Source: JAUXIQ01 sp030620925 [NCBI: Nitrospinota bacterium] (GTDB lineage: Bacteria > JAUXIQ01). From it: a DNA stretch of 5,758 nucleotides. Of this stretch, positions 1 to 5,714 are shown piece by piece. Position 1 is the first letter of the stretch; every line of letters starts with the position of its first letter. The stretch lies in contig JAUXIQ010000152.1 in assembly GCA_030620925.1 (NCBI GenBank), positions 1-5,758 on the forward strand, written 5' to 3'. The notes under the pieces are model-generated. The model saw only the letters and a list, made by a program, of their open reading frames with translations, had not been told where the DNA came from and did not search any database. Both the position numbers and the translations under genes were made by a program.

Positions 1-835
1 AGCTACCTACCTTGGCTATGGGATCACCCCGTTTCACCTTTTTCCCCCTTTTCACCAGAATCCTGGCATTATGGGCGTATCTGGTAACGTAGCCGTTACT
101 ATGGTTTATCTCCAAAACCCGGCCGTACCCCCTCTTCCTGCCCACATAGGTTACGGTGCCGTCGCCGGGGGCTCTTACTATGTTGCCATAATGGCTGGCG
201 ATATCAATCCCCTCGTGGAACTGGCGCCTGCCGGTAAAAGGTGATACTCGATAACCGAATCCTGAAGAAATCCATCCACGGGTAGGCCATATAGAAGGAG
301 TAGAAAAAATGACGTCTGACTTTTCGGAAAAAAACTCGATCGTTCTCAGGAAGTTCTCTTCCTGCCTCGTGGCCTTAGAGCTTAATTCGGTTATATCCCC
401 CTCTAATACATCGAGAAAACTTTGCTTCTCCTTTTCCAAAACGCTCTTCTTTTCTTCTGCAGTCGCCTCGTCCGGACCTCCTACACCGGATTTTCCCACT
501 TCCATTTTAATTTCTTTAATAGTTTTCAGGCCGGCGAAACTCCTCATCTTATTGCCGAATTCAGACAACCGAGAGAGGGTTTCTTCCACTTCTTCCATCT
601 CCGCCCTCAATTCCGCCATCTTTCTCAATTGGTGCTTCACTTCCCCCAGCAACCGGTGGCCTTGTTGGTAATCTTCTATTGACGCGATATGGTTCTGCAA
701 CAGGAAGAAGAAACCCACTACGAGAAGCCCCAGCAAAACTAAACCAGCCGAGATAAGGAATCGCGGTATAACGACCTTGCGAAATTTGCTGGAAGAATCA
801 GGAACGATAAGAATGGTATAAGACTTTTCAGCCAT
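1..835 (-). CDS. M23 family metallopeptidase, membrane-anchored (3' end outside window)
   Basis: A LytM/M23 zinc peptidase, a family that usually cleaves peptide cross-links in peptidoglycan. My translation from ATG 835-833 gives 278 residues before the edge. The N-terminus is short and cytoplasmic. One hydrophobic helix follows at about residues 26-46, so this is an anchor rather than a cleaved signal. A charged, heptad-like region with coiled-coil potential spans about 50-170, and the peptidase domain begins near 183. That domain shows GFGYR at 192-196, SPFTG at 198-202 and H207-x3-D211 (two zinc ligands in HEGID). H255 in RYAH is the usual second conserved histidine. The final HxH motif, which gives the third zinc ligand, should lie just past the edge, so activity cannot be confirmed. 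The start is supported by an AGGGGG Shine-Dalgarno at 841-846 with 5-bp spacing and by a promoter just upstream. Family membership is near certain; the substrate is inferred. Confidence 0.93.
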   Translation of the reverse strand, partial: MAEKSYTILIVPDSSSKFRKVVIPRFLISAGLVLLGLLVVGFFFLLQNHIASIEDYQQGHRLLGEVKHQLRKMAELRAEMEEVEETLSRLSEFGNKMRSFAGLKTIKEIKMEVGKSGVGGPDEATAEEKKSVLEKEKQSFLDVLEGDITELSSKATRQEENFLRTIEFFSEKSDVIFSTPSIWPTRGWISSGFGYRVSPFTGRRQFHEGIDIASHYGNIVRAPGDGTVTYVGRKRGYGRVLEINHSNGYVTRYAHNARILVKRGKKVKRGDPIAKVGS

Positions 836-874
836 TTAAACCCCCTAAAAATGACTATAAAGTACCATAGAGAT

Positions 875-903
875 ATTATAACATTTCAGCATATGCAACT
901 CAA
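875..903 (-). promoter_or_regulatory. Sigma-A/sigma-70 type promoter of the M23 peptidase gene
   Basis: Read on the minus strand: TTGAGT at 903-898, a 17-bp spacer, then a perfect TATAAT at 880-875. A TGT immediately before it gives an extended -10. Transcription would start near 868 and leave a leader of about 33 nt containing the AGGGGG ribosome binding site. The promoter lies between the two minus-strand genes, so the peptidase can be expressed independently of the acetyltransferase upstream. It was identified by eye and has not been tested. Confidence 0.6.
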
Positions 904-952
904 TAATTATTCAATAACAAGTTAGTCCTGCATTCTCAATCAATGAGACTAT

Positions 953-1417
953 TTAATCCTCCCCATCACCGAGCTCCAGGATTACGGCCTCTTCATCGCA
1001 TTCCGGGAACTTTACGCACTTAAGGCAGTCCTGCCACACTTTTTGCGGTAACAGCGACTTATCAACCCTTTTAAAACCCAACTTTTCGAAAAATCCAGGT
1101 TCATAGGTCAGAGCGAAAACCCTGCCTATGGAGAGTTCCTCCGCTTCCTCAAGGCAAGCTCTCGCCAACTTCAGCCCAATACCTCGCTTATTTTGTTCTT
1201 CTTTCACCGCCAGGGAACGTATCTCTGCCAGGTTCTCCCAGTTAATATGCAGGGCACAAACGCCCATTATTTCATGATTTTCTTCAAAAACGTAAAAATC
1301 CCGCACACTCTCATACAGCTCATTCAGAGAGCGTGGTAGCATTAACCCTAGCTGCGCATAATTATTTACCAGGGTCTGAATCTGTTTAACGTCTCCTATT
1401 TTCGCTTTTCTCAGCAT
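953..1417 (-). CDS. N-acetylglutamate synthase-type GNAT N-acetyltransferase
   Basis: A 154-residue GNAT enzyme of the short, single-domain ArgA-like type (no amino-acid-kinase domain). This type is thought to make N-acetylglutamate from acetyl-CoA and glutamate, the first step of arginine synthesis. Visible family signatures are the GLMLPRSL segment (24-31), the strand AEIRSLAV (64-71), and the acetyl-CoA loop KRGIG (77-81). The loop has Asn76 where Gln/Arg is usual. FFEKLGF (109-115), LPQKVW (123-128) and a C-terminal cysteine motif DCLKC...C (C131, C134, C140) complete the pattern. The open frame continues upstream to an ATG at 1594. I chose ATG 1417 because homology starts there (MLRKAKIGDV), a GGTGG sits 11 bp upstream, and a promoter at 1453-1482 lies inside the longer frame. 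ATG 1435 is the alternative but would leave only about a 10-nt leader. No other arginine gene is in the window. Related GNATs with other substrates cannot be excluded. Confidence 0.88.
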   Translation of the reverse strand: MLRKAKIGDVKQIQTLVNNYAQLGLMLPRSLNELYESVRDFYVFEENHEIMGVCALHINWENLAEIRSLAVKEEQNKRGIGLKLARACLEEAEELSIGRVFALTYEPGFFEKLGFKRVDKSLLPQKVWQDCLKCVKFPECDEEAVILELGDGED

Positions 1418-1452
1418 ACTGCTATAATCCACCATGAAAAGTAGACTAAAAC

Positions 1453-1482
1453 AGTATAGCAGATAAATATATCTCTGCTCAA
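1453..1482 (-). promoter_or_regulatory. Promoter of the N-acetylglutamate synthase gene
   Basis: On the minus strand: TTGAGC at 1482-1477, an 18-bp spacer, then TATACT at 1458-1453. TGC precedes the -10, again an extended -10. The predicted start of transcription is near 1446, about 29 nt before ATG 1417. This position rules out translation of the longer frame from 1594 on this transcript. I saw no convincing arginine operator directly over these hexamers. Confidence 0.5.
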
Positions 1483-1661
1483 TTATATATATCGGATAAA
1501 AAGCCCTTGAAGATAAGGAGTTGACATCTGATAATATATTAATCTTTGTTTTCAGGGCGGTTTCGGGGAAAATATAGAGTTCGCCGGCCTCCAAAGTATT
1601 GTATGATAGATGGAAAGATACGGGGCTATATTAATGGGATTAAAGAGGAGAAAAGGAGAAA

Positions 1662-2024
1662 ATGGCAAAAAAAAGATACATAATTGAATTGGGAACTGGA
1701 TTGGACCTTCATGGCCAGGATTATACGGAAGCCGCAAAACGGGCAGTGAGAAACGCAATATCGGACCAATGCCTGTGTGGATTGAGCGAGATCATGGAGC
1801 TTAAAGACCCGTCTAAGATGCTGGTAGACGTCACCATAGCCGCCTCCGAACCGGAGAAGGTAGATTCGGAAGCCGTGCTGGAGGTATTGCCATTCGGGGA
1901 AAAAACCATCAACGTAGTCAATGGGGGAATGTCCGTTCCGGGGATGCTGGTGGAATCGTTGGGTGACAAAACGGATGCAATAGTAGTAGTCAATGCAGCG
2001 GTTACCGTATCGCTGGATATATAG
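1662..2024 (+). CDS. Lin0512 family protein (function unknown)
   Basis: A 120-residue cytoplasmic protein that I recognise as the Lin0512 family, a small conserved family of unknown function known from Firmicutes, cyanobacteria and some others, with a plant form carrying an N-terminal extension. The diagnostic GxGxDxHG motif is present as GTGLDLHG at residues 11-18. Other features are a CLCG pair of cysteines at 37-40, LPFGEKT near 76-82, a glycine-rich VNGGM segment and the C-terminal run VVVNAAVTVS. The length matches the family and there is no signal peptide or membrane segment. The start ATG 1662 follows AAGGAG with tight spacing and a second GAGGAG just upstream. The likely promoter is weak: TATGAT at 1602-1607 has only a poor -35. 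No terminator is visible before lon, 114 bp downstream, so the two may share a transcript. The conserved Asp/His/Cys suggest a metal or catalytic site, but that is inference. Confidence 0.9.
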   Translation: MAKKRYIIELGTGLDLHGQDYTEAAKRAVRNAISDQCLCGLSEIMELKDPSKMLVDVTIAASEPEKVDSEAVLEVLPFGEKTINVVNGGMSVPGMLVESLGDKTDAIVVVNAAVTVSLDI

Positions 2025-2074
2025 CCCTTCAGTTCGATTATTGATTTCCAAGACCTGAAAAAATATATTGATGC

Positions 2075-2101
2075 TTGAATCTGAATAAAAATATGTATAA
2101 T
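2075..2101 (+). promoter_or_regulatory. Candidate promoter upstream of lon
   Basis: A perfect TATAAT at 2096-2101 lies 37 bp before the lon start. The best -35 is TTGAAT at 2075-2080 with a short 15-bp spacer, or CTTGAA at 2074-2079 with 16 bp. The short spacer lowers confidence. No CIRCE (HrcA), CtsR heptad or HspR-type operator is visible in the 2025-2138 gap. Confidence 0.42.
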
Positions 2102-2138
2102 CCTCAATAATAGAAGCCTTTGAGCTGCGGAGGTCTAA

Positions 2139-4520
2139 GTGACGGTTTCAGACGACAAAGCTGTTGTGGAAATACCGATAGAGCTTCCCCTCATCCCGGT
2201 GAGGGATGCAGTAGTCTACCCAGACATCAACGTCCCTATAATAGTGGCGCGTGAAGAAACAGTGGCCACAGTGGAAGAAGCCATAAAGACGGACAGGTAT
2301 ATTTTTCTGGTTTCCCAAATGGACCCTTCCGAAGAGCACCCTGATCCCCAAACAATATATAAAACCGGCACGGTGGTCAGTATCCTGAAGCATATGAAAC
2401 TTCCGGACGGCAGAGTGCAGATTCTGGTGGAAGGGCTGCATAAGGCGGCCATAGAGGAGTACCTCCAGGTTAAGCCCTTTTTCAAGGTACGGGTGCGGCC
2501 TATTCCGGATGTCGAAGTGGATGTCTCCACCTCCCGAGAGGCCAAGACCCTCATAAGGGAGGTCAAGAAGAAGATAAAAAAACTGCTTCCCCTGAAGAAT
2601 CTGCCCCCGGAAATCGCTTCTATCGCAAACAGTATCCAGAGTCCCGGCAAACTGGCGGATATGGTGGCCTCAAACCTCAAGCTAAAAATATCCGAAGCTC
2701 AAGCCATCTTCGAAACTCACCAACCCATAGATCGGTTGAGAAAAATAGACAACCTCCTGACCCAGGAGTTGGAGGTTGCCTCCATGCAGGCCCAGATGCA
2801 ATCCGGAGTGAGCGAGGAAACAAACCGATCGCAACGGGAATACTTCCTGCGCCAACAGATGGAAGCCGTAATGGAGGAGCTGGGAGAGGTGGACGAGCGG
2901 CTGGAGGAAATTAACGAATACCGAAAAAAAATCCGCAAGGCCCGTATGCCCGCCCTCGCCCATCGGGAAGCCATGAGACAGCTGGCTCGACTGGAGAAGA
3001 TGCACCAGGATACCGCCGAATCCGCCGTGGTGAGGACCTATCTCGACTGGATGGTAGAGCTGCCCTGGAAGCAGGGCACCGTGGACAATCTGGACCTGGG
3101 CAAAGCCCGCCAGATTCTGGATGAAGACCACTACGGTCTTGAAAATATCAAGGAACGAATCCTGGAATACCTGGCCATCCGTAAACTCAGAAAGAAAATG
3201 AAAGGACCCATACTCTGCTTCATCGGCCCTCCCGGGGTCGGCAAAACATCCCTGGGGAGATCAATCGCCCGTGCACTGGGAAGAAAATTTGTGCGCATCT
3301 CACTCGGCGGAGTGCGGGACGAAGCTGAAATCCGCGGCCACCGCCGAACTTACGTGGGCGCGCTGCCGGGCAGGATAATCCAGGGTATCAAGGAGGCCGG
3401 GGTAAACAACCCCGTCTTCATGATCGACGAAATAGACAAGTTGGGCACCGACTTTCGTGGAGACCCCTCGTCGGCCCTGCTGGAAGTGCTGGACCCTGAA
3501 CAGAACTCAAACTTCAGCGACCACTACCTGAATCTCACCTTCGACCTCTCAAACGTCATGTTCATCTGCACCGGCAACATGGAAGACGGTATCCTGCCCT
3601 CCCTCAGGGACCGTATGGAGATCATCCAACTCTCCGGCTACACCCAGGAAGAAAAACTCAAAATCGCCAACCAGTACCTCATCCCCCGGCAGGAGGAAGG
3701 AAACGGTCTTACCCATTCGGACGTCATCTTCTCCCAGAACTCTCTGAGACTAATAATTTCACAATACACCAAAGAAGCGGGTTTGAGGAATCTGGAGAGG
3801 GAACTGGCTTCTCTGTGCAGGAAGGTAGCAAGGAAAAAGGCCGAGGGGTCCAAAAAGCTTGTAAAGATTTCAGGGGCAAATCTTCATAACTTCCTGGGCG
3901 CTCCCCGCTTTCTCACGGAAAAGGAGCGGAAAAATGATGAAGTGGGAGTAGCCACCGGCTTGGCCTGGACACAGGTGGGCGGGGAAACGCTTAACATCGA
4001 AGCCGCCATAGTGGCCGGCAGCGGCAAGCTCACCCTCACCGGACAGTTGGGAGAGGTGATGCGCGAATCGGCTCAGGCCGCCCTTAGCTATACCCGAACG
4101 CGCACTAAAAAATTCGGCCTCACCGATGATTTCTACACTACAAGCGATATTCACATACACGTGCCTGCAGGGGCTGTCCCTAAGGACGGTCCCTCCGCCG
4201 GAGTAACCATGGCGGCTGCACTGGTCTCCGCGCTGACCAATACTCCGATCAACAAAGACATCGCCATGACCGGCGAAATCACCCTCCGGGGCAGAGTCCT
4301 GCCGGTGGGAGGTCTGAAAGAGAAAACATTGGCCGCTCTGCGCTCAAGTATCGGCACTATAATCATCCCGGAGAAAAACAAAAAAGACCTGGCCGAAATA
4401 CCAATGCATATACGCCGTAAGGTAAAATATATTTACGCAAGCACCATGGACGACATTCTGCCCCTAGTGATGAAAAAGAGTGACAGCGCCCAAAAGAAGG
4501 GTCCCCTGAAGCACTCTTGA
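2139..4520 (+). CDS. lon: ATP-dependent protease Lon (LonA, EC 3.4.21.53)
   Basis: A complete 793-residue LonA, a hexameric cytoplasmic ATP-dependent serine protease that degrades misfolded and selected regulatory proteins. The N-terminal substrate-binding domain starts at about residue 13 (IELPLIPVRD) and runs to about 205. It is followed by a helical linker with the hallmark QREYFLRQQ at 232-240. The AAA+ module has Walker A GPPGVGKT at 363-370, Walker B VFMIDE at 426-431 (E431 for hydrolysis), sensor-1 N480 and sensor-2 R550. The protease domain carries the catalytic Ser686 in PKDGPSAG and Lys729 in GGLKEK. Their 43-residue separation and the uniform +7 offset from E. coli S679/K722 argue for an intact frame. 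The short Lys-rich tail is ordinary. The start is GTG 2139, five bases after a strong GGAGG at 2129-2133, and family alignment begins just inside it. It may be co-transcribed with the Lin0512 gene and also has its own candidate promoter. No frameshift or missing key residue was seen. Confidence 0.98.
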   Translation: MTVSDDKAVVEIPIELPLIPVRDAVVYPDINVPIIVAREETVATVEEAIKTDRYIFLVSQMDPSEEHPDPQTIYKTGTVVSILKHMKLPDGRVQILVEGLHKAAIEEYLQVKPFFKVRVRPIPDVEVDVSTSREAKTLIREVKKKIKKLLPLKNLPPEIASIANSIQSPGKLADMVASNLKLKISEAQAIFETHQPIDRLRKIDNLLTQELEVASMQAQMQSGVSEETNRSQREYFLRQQMEAVMEELGEVDERLEEINEYRKKIRKARMPALAHREAMRQLARLEKMHQDTAESAVVRTYLDWMVELPWKQGTVDNLDLGKARQILDEDHYGLENIKERILEYLAIRKLRKKMKGPILCFIGPPGVGKTSLGRSIARALGRKFVRISLGGVRDEAEIRGHRRTYVGALPGRIIQGIKEAGVNNPVFMIDEIDKLGTDFRGDPSSALLEVLDPEQNSNFSDHYLNLTFDLSNVMFICTGNMEDGILPSLRDRMEIIQLSGYTQEEKLKIANQYLIPRQEEGNGLTHSDVIFSQNSLRLIISQYTKEAGLRNLERELASLCRKVARKKAEGSKKLVKISGANLHNFLGAPRFLTEKERKNDEVGVATGLAWTQVGGETLNIEAAIVAGSGKLTLTGQLGEVMRESAQAALSYTRTRTKKFGLTDDFYTTSDIHIHVPAGAVPKDGPSAGVTMAAALVSALTNTPINKDIAMTGEITLRGRVLPVGGLKEKTLAALRSSIGTIIIPEKNKKDLAEIPMHIRRKVKYIYASTMDDILPLVMKKSDSAQKKGPLKHS

Positions 4521-4560
4521 GATCGAACCGACGCGCCGGAACGCTTAAAGCACACCCTGT

Positions 4561-4593
4561 AAAAAAAGGCCCCCTCCGCACTGGAGAGGGCCC
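4561..4593 (-). terminator. Intrinsic terminator of the iron-sulfur protein gene, between convergent genes
   Basis: Positions 4568-4577 pair with 4583-4592, giving a GC-rich 10-bp stem with one C-A mismatch and a 5-nt loop (4578-4582). On the minus strand the hairpin is followed by seven T residues (complement of 4561-4567) and lies 29 bp past the iron-sulfur gene's stop codon. On the plus strand only two T residues follow, so it is a poor U-tract terminator for lon, although the stem could still help stop that transcript. Confidence 0.8.
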
Positions 4594-4621
4594 TTAACAT
4601 CTCGATCAAAGGAAGCCTGTT

Positions 4622-5314
4622 TCAATCTTCTTTTCCAACATGGCAGGCCTGGAGACAGAGCCCGCAATTGTGCTTCCTGCCCATCACCGGAACAAAATCC
4701 AATCGCTTTTCATTGCAGACATCAGCAGCAATCAGCTCTTCTCTCCCCACCCCGCGCTCCCAATTGACGTTATGGACCGCGCCGTACGGACAGGCTTCCA
4801 CGCAAAGGGTGCACTCGCCGCACCGGTCGCTGATCATCGGCTCCGCCGTCTCAAAACCTGCATCGGTCAGCACAGTACCCAACTTGATTCCAGGCCCGTA
4901 TTCCGGGGTAACCAGCAAGGCGCACTTGCCGACCCATCCCATGCCTGCGCAGGTGGCGGCCGTCTTGTGGGCAAAGGTCCTGACCTCCCGGAGCTGTTCC
5001 TTACTCTTTACAGGAACGTTAAGGGGTATGGTCTCATACTGATAACCCCAACCGGACAACAGGTCTTCGGTAATGCTCATCAATTGTTCCATCCGGACGT
5101 TTAACCTCTGGAGGTGATCGTGAAACGATGCCTCACCGAGGTGGAGGTTCTCAACGACCTTTTCGTCGTAGCTCAGGGCCAAAGAAACAGCCACGGGAAA
5201 ATTATCCGTCAAATCCGATTCAGCAACCGAAACGTCACCGAAACCTATCAACGACGCCCCATTCTCCCTCAACCTATTTACCAAAATCTCCTGCCGTTCG
5301 CCTGTGCAACCCAT
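4622..5314 (-). CDS. QueG-related double [4Fe-4S] cluster protein, not a canonical epoxyqueuosine reductase
   Basis: A 230-residue soluble iron-sulfur protein related to the C-terminal half of QueG and reductive-dehalogenase-like proteins (double-cluster Fer4 domain). Residues about 120-155 show the family block AGMGWVGKCALLVTPEYG. The cluster cysteines are C165-x2-C168-x2-C171-x3-C175-P and C200, then C217-x2-C220-x3-C224. This suits two cubanes sharing ligands in the ferredoxin manner. It lacks the HEAT-like C-terminal region of QueG (about 370-380 residues in E. coli). It also has no D-x-x-P-V-x-E segment before the GxGWxGK block, where QueG keeps its catalytic aspartate. Role and electron partner are unknown; queuosine synthesis is doubtful. 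ATG 5314 has AAGGA about 10 bp upstream. TTG 5320, two codons earlier, has it at only 4 bp and is the alternative. The gene is monocistronic here, between two minus-strand terminator hairpins, and no clear promoter is visible in the short AT-rich leader. Confidence 0.87.
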   Translation of the reverse strand: MGCTGERQEILVNRLRENGASLIGFGDVSVAESDLTDNFPVAVSLALSYDEKVVENLHLGEASFHDHLQRLNVRMEQLMSITEDLLSGWGYQYETIPLNVPVKSKEQLREVRTFAHKTAATCAGMGWVGKCALLVTPEYGPGIKLGTVLTDAGFETAEPMISDRCGECTLCVEACPYGAVHNVNWERGVGREELIAADVCNEKRLDFVPVMGRKHNCGLCLQACHVGKED

Positions 5315-5353
5315 TAACAATCTTTCCTTATTGCGCTGCGGTCAGCTAAATAT

Positions 5354-5386
5354 AAAAAATAAAAAAGGGCGAGCAGCGGGCCGCCC
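5354..5386 (-). terminator. Terminator-like hairpin with double T-tract upstream of the iron-sulfur gene
   Basis: GGGCG (5367-5371) pairs with CGCCC (5382-5386), and inside it GC (5373-5374) pairs with GC (5380-5381) around a 5-nt loop with one bulged A. On the minus strand this is followed by T6-A-T6 (complement of 5366-5354). It would end a minus-strand transcript entering from the right and isolate the iron-sulfur gene, whose start lies about 40 bp further on. The arm overlaps a GCCCCTAC repeat end, so it may be repeat-derived. Confidence 0.6.
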
Positions 5387-5425
5387 CTACGAGAAATTGC
5401 TGGGGGCGTTGAGTGTCGTAGGGGC
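5383..5425. repeat. 10-bp inverted repeat of GCCCCTACGA ends
   Basis: GCCCCTACGA at 5383-5392 is exactly reverse-complemented by TCGTAGGGGC at 5416-5425, separated by 23 bp. The left copy is attached to the terminator-like hairpin, and the right copy begins the 84-bp element at 5418. The arrangement looks like two elements of one family meeting outer end to outer end, or one element inserted beside another. Confidence 0.55.
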
Positions 5426-5501
5426 AACCGTCACGCGGCAGGCGGGATTGCCCGTCATCGGTATTTATATTATTTGGGCAGGCACATGGGCCTGCCCCTA
5501 C
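5418..5501. repeat. 84-bp dispersed-repeat-like element with GTAGGGGC terminal inverted repeats
   Basis: The unit begins GTAGGGGC (5418-5425) and ends GCCCCTAC (5494-5501), exact reverse complements. Inside are two hairpins: GGGCAA (5422-5427) with TTGCCC (5448-5453), and a perfect 8-bp stem GGGCAGGC (5476-5483) with GCCTGCCC (5490-5497) around a 6-nt loop. An AT-rich spacer separates them. It has no coding capacity. The structure resembles small non-autonomous repeats seen scattered in intergenic DNA of several environmental bacterial lineages. I saw no target-site duplication at the boundaries. Confidence 0.6.
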
Positions 5502-5510
5502 CCAGCATCA

Positions 5511-5674
5511 TGTCATTCTGAGCGAAGCGAAGAATCTCGCCTGCCCTGGCAAACCCGCTTTTTTTTGTGCTTTTTAAAAACCCCTTCACTTTTTTCCCTT
5601 TAGCGATACGCCTCATGGAAAGAGGCACTCGGTAGCCAAAATATGCGAGATTCTTCGCTTCGCTCAGAATGACA
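5511..5674. repeat. 164-bp unit bounded by a perfect 30-bp inverted repeat
   Basis: Positions 5511-5540 and 5645-5674 are exact reverse complements over 30 bp, and the match stops at both ends. The core of each arm is ATTCTGAGCGAAGCGAAGAAT on one strand or the other (the arms' first and last five bases pair, so each arm can also fold alone). The 104-bp centre is rich in T-runs and has a small GCCTC/GAGGC hairpin at 5610-5626. There is no open frame of note. The core recalls a widespread intergenic repeat of environmental bacteria. Flanking bases show no obvious target duplication. Confidence 0.8.
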
Positions 5675-5702
5675 GTAGCCAGAGGGTGTGTTTATCTTTA
5701 AT

Positions 5703-5714
5703 GGTTGTCCCTAC
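5703..5714 (-). repeat. Isolated end of the GTAGGGGC repeat family
   Basis: GGTTGTCCCTAC here reads GTAGGGACAACC on the minus strand. It matches 11 of 12 bases of the left end of the 84-bp element (5418-5429) in opposite orientation. It may be a degenerate solo end, or the far end of a larger composite enclosing 5418-5714. Confidence 0.4.

Noticed and set aside
309-671. Plus-strand open frames opposite the M23 gene
   Set aside because: They lie antisense to the coiled-coil part of a clear M23 protein, have Ser/Phe/Leu-rich shadow composition and no ribosome binding site.
913-956. Hairpin after the acetyltransferase gene as its terminator
   Set aside because: The best stem (TCTCA/TGAGA, 5 bp) is short and AT-rich with no T-tract following it.
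1521-1526. Perfect TTGACA -35 hexamer upstream of the Lin0512 gene
   Set aside because: No acceptable -10 lies 16-18 bp downstream; the nearest TAATAT is only 5 bp away.
1626-2107. Minus-strand open frames across the Lin0512 gene
   Set aside because: These are antisense shadows of a recognised conserved protein; their sequences resemble no family.
4640-5349. Plus-strand open frames opposite the iron-sulfur gene
   Set aside because: The minus strand encodes clear cluster motifs; the plus frames are Pro/Arg/Ser-rich shadows without translation signals.
5304-5603. Possible 99-residue plus-strand protein in the repeat region
   Set aside because: It begins inside the antisense of the iron-sulfur gene and runs through inverted repeats and T-runs. 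It has no Shine-Dalgarno and no family resemblance.
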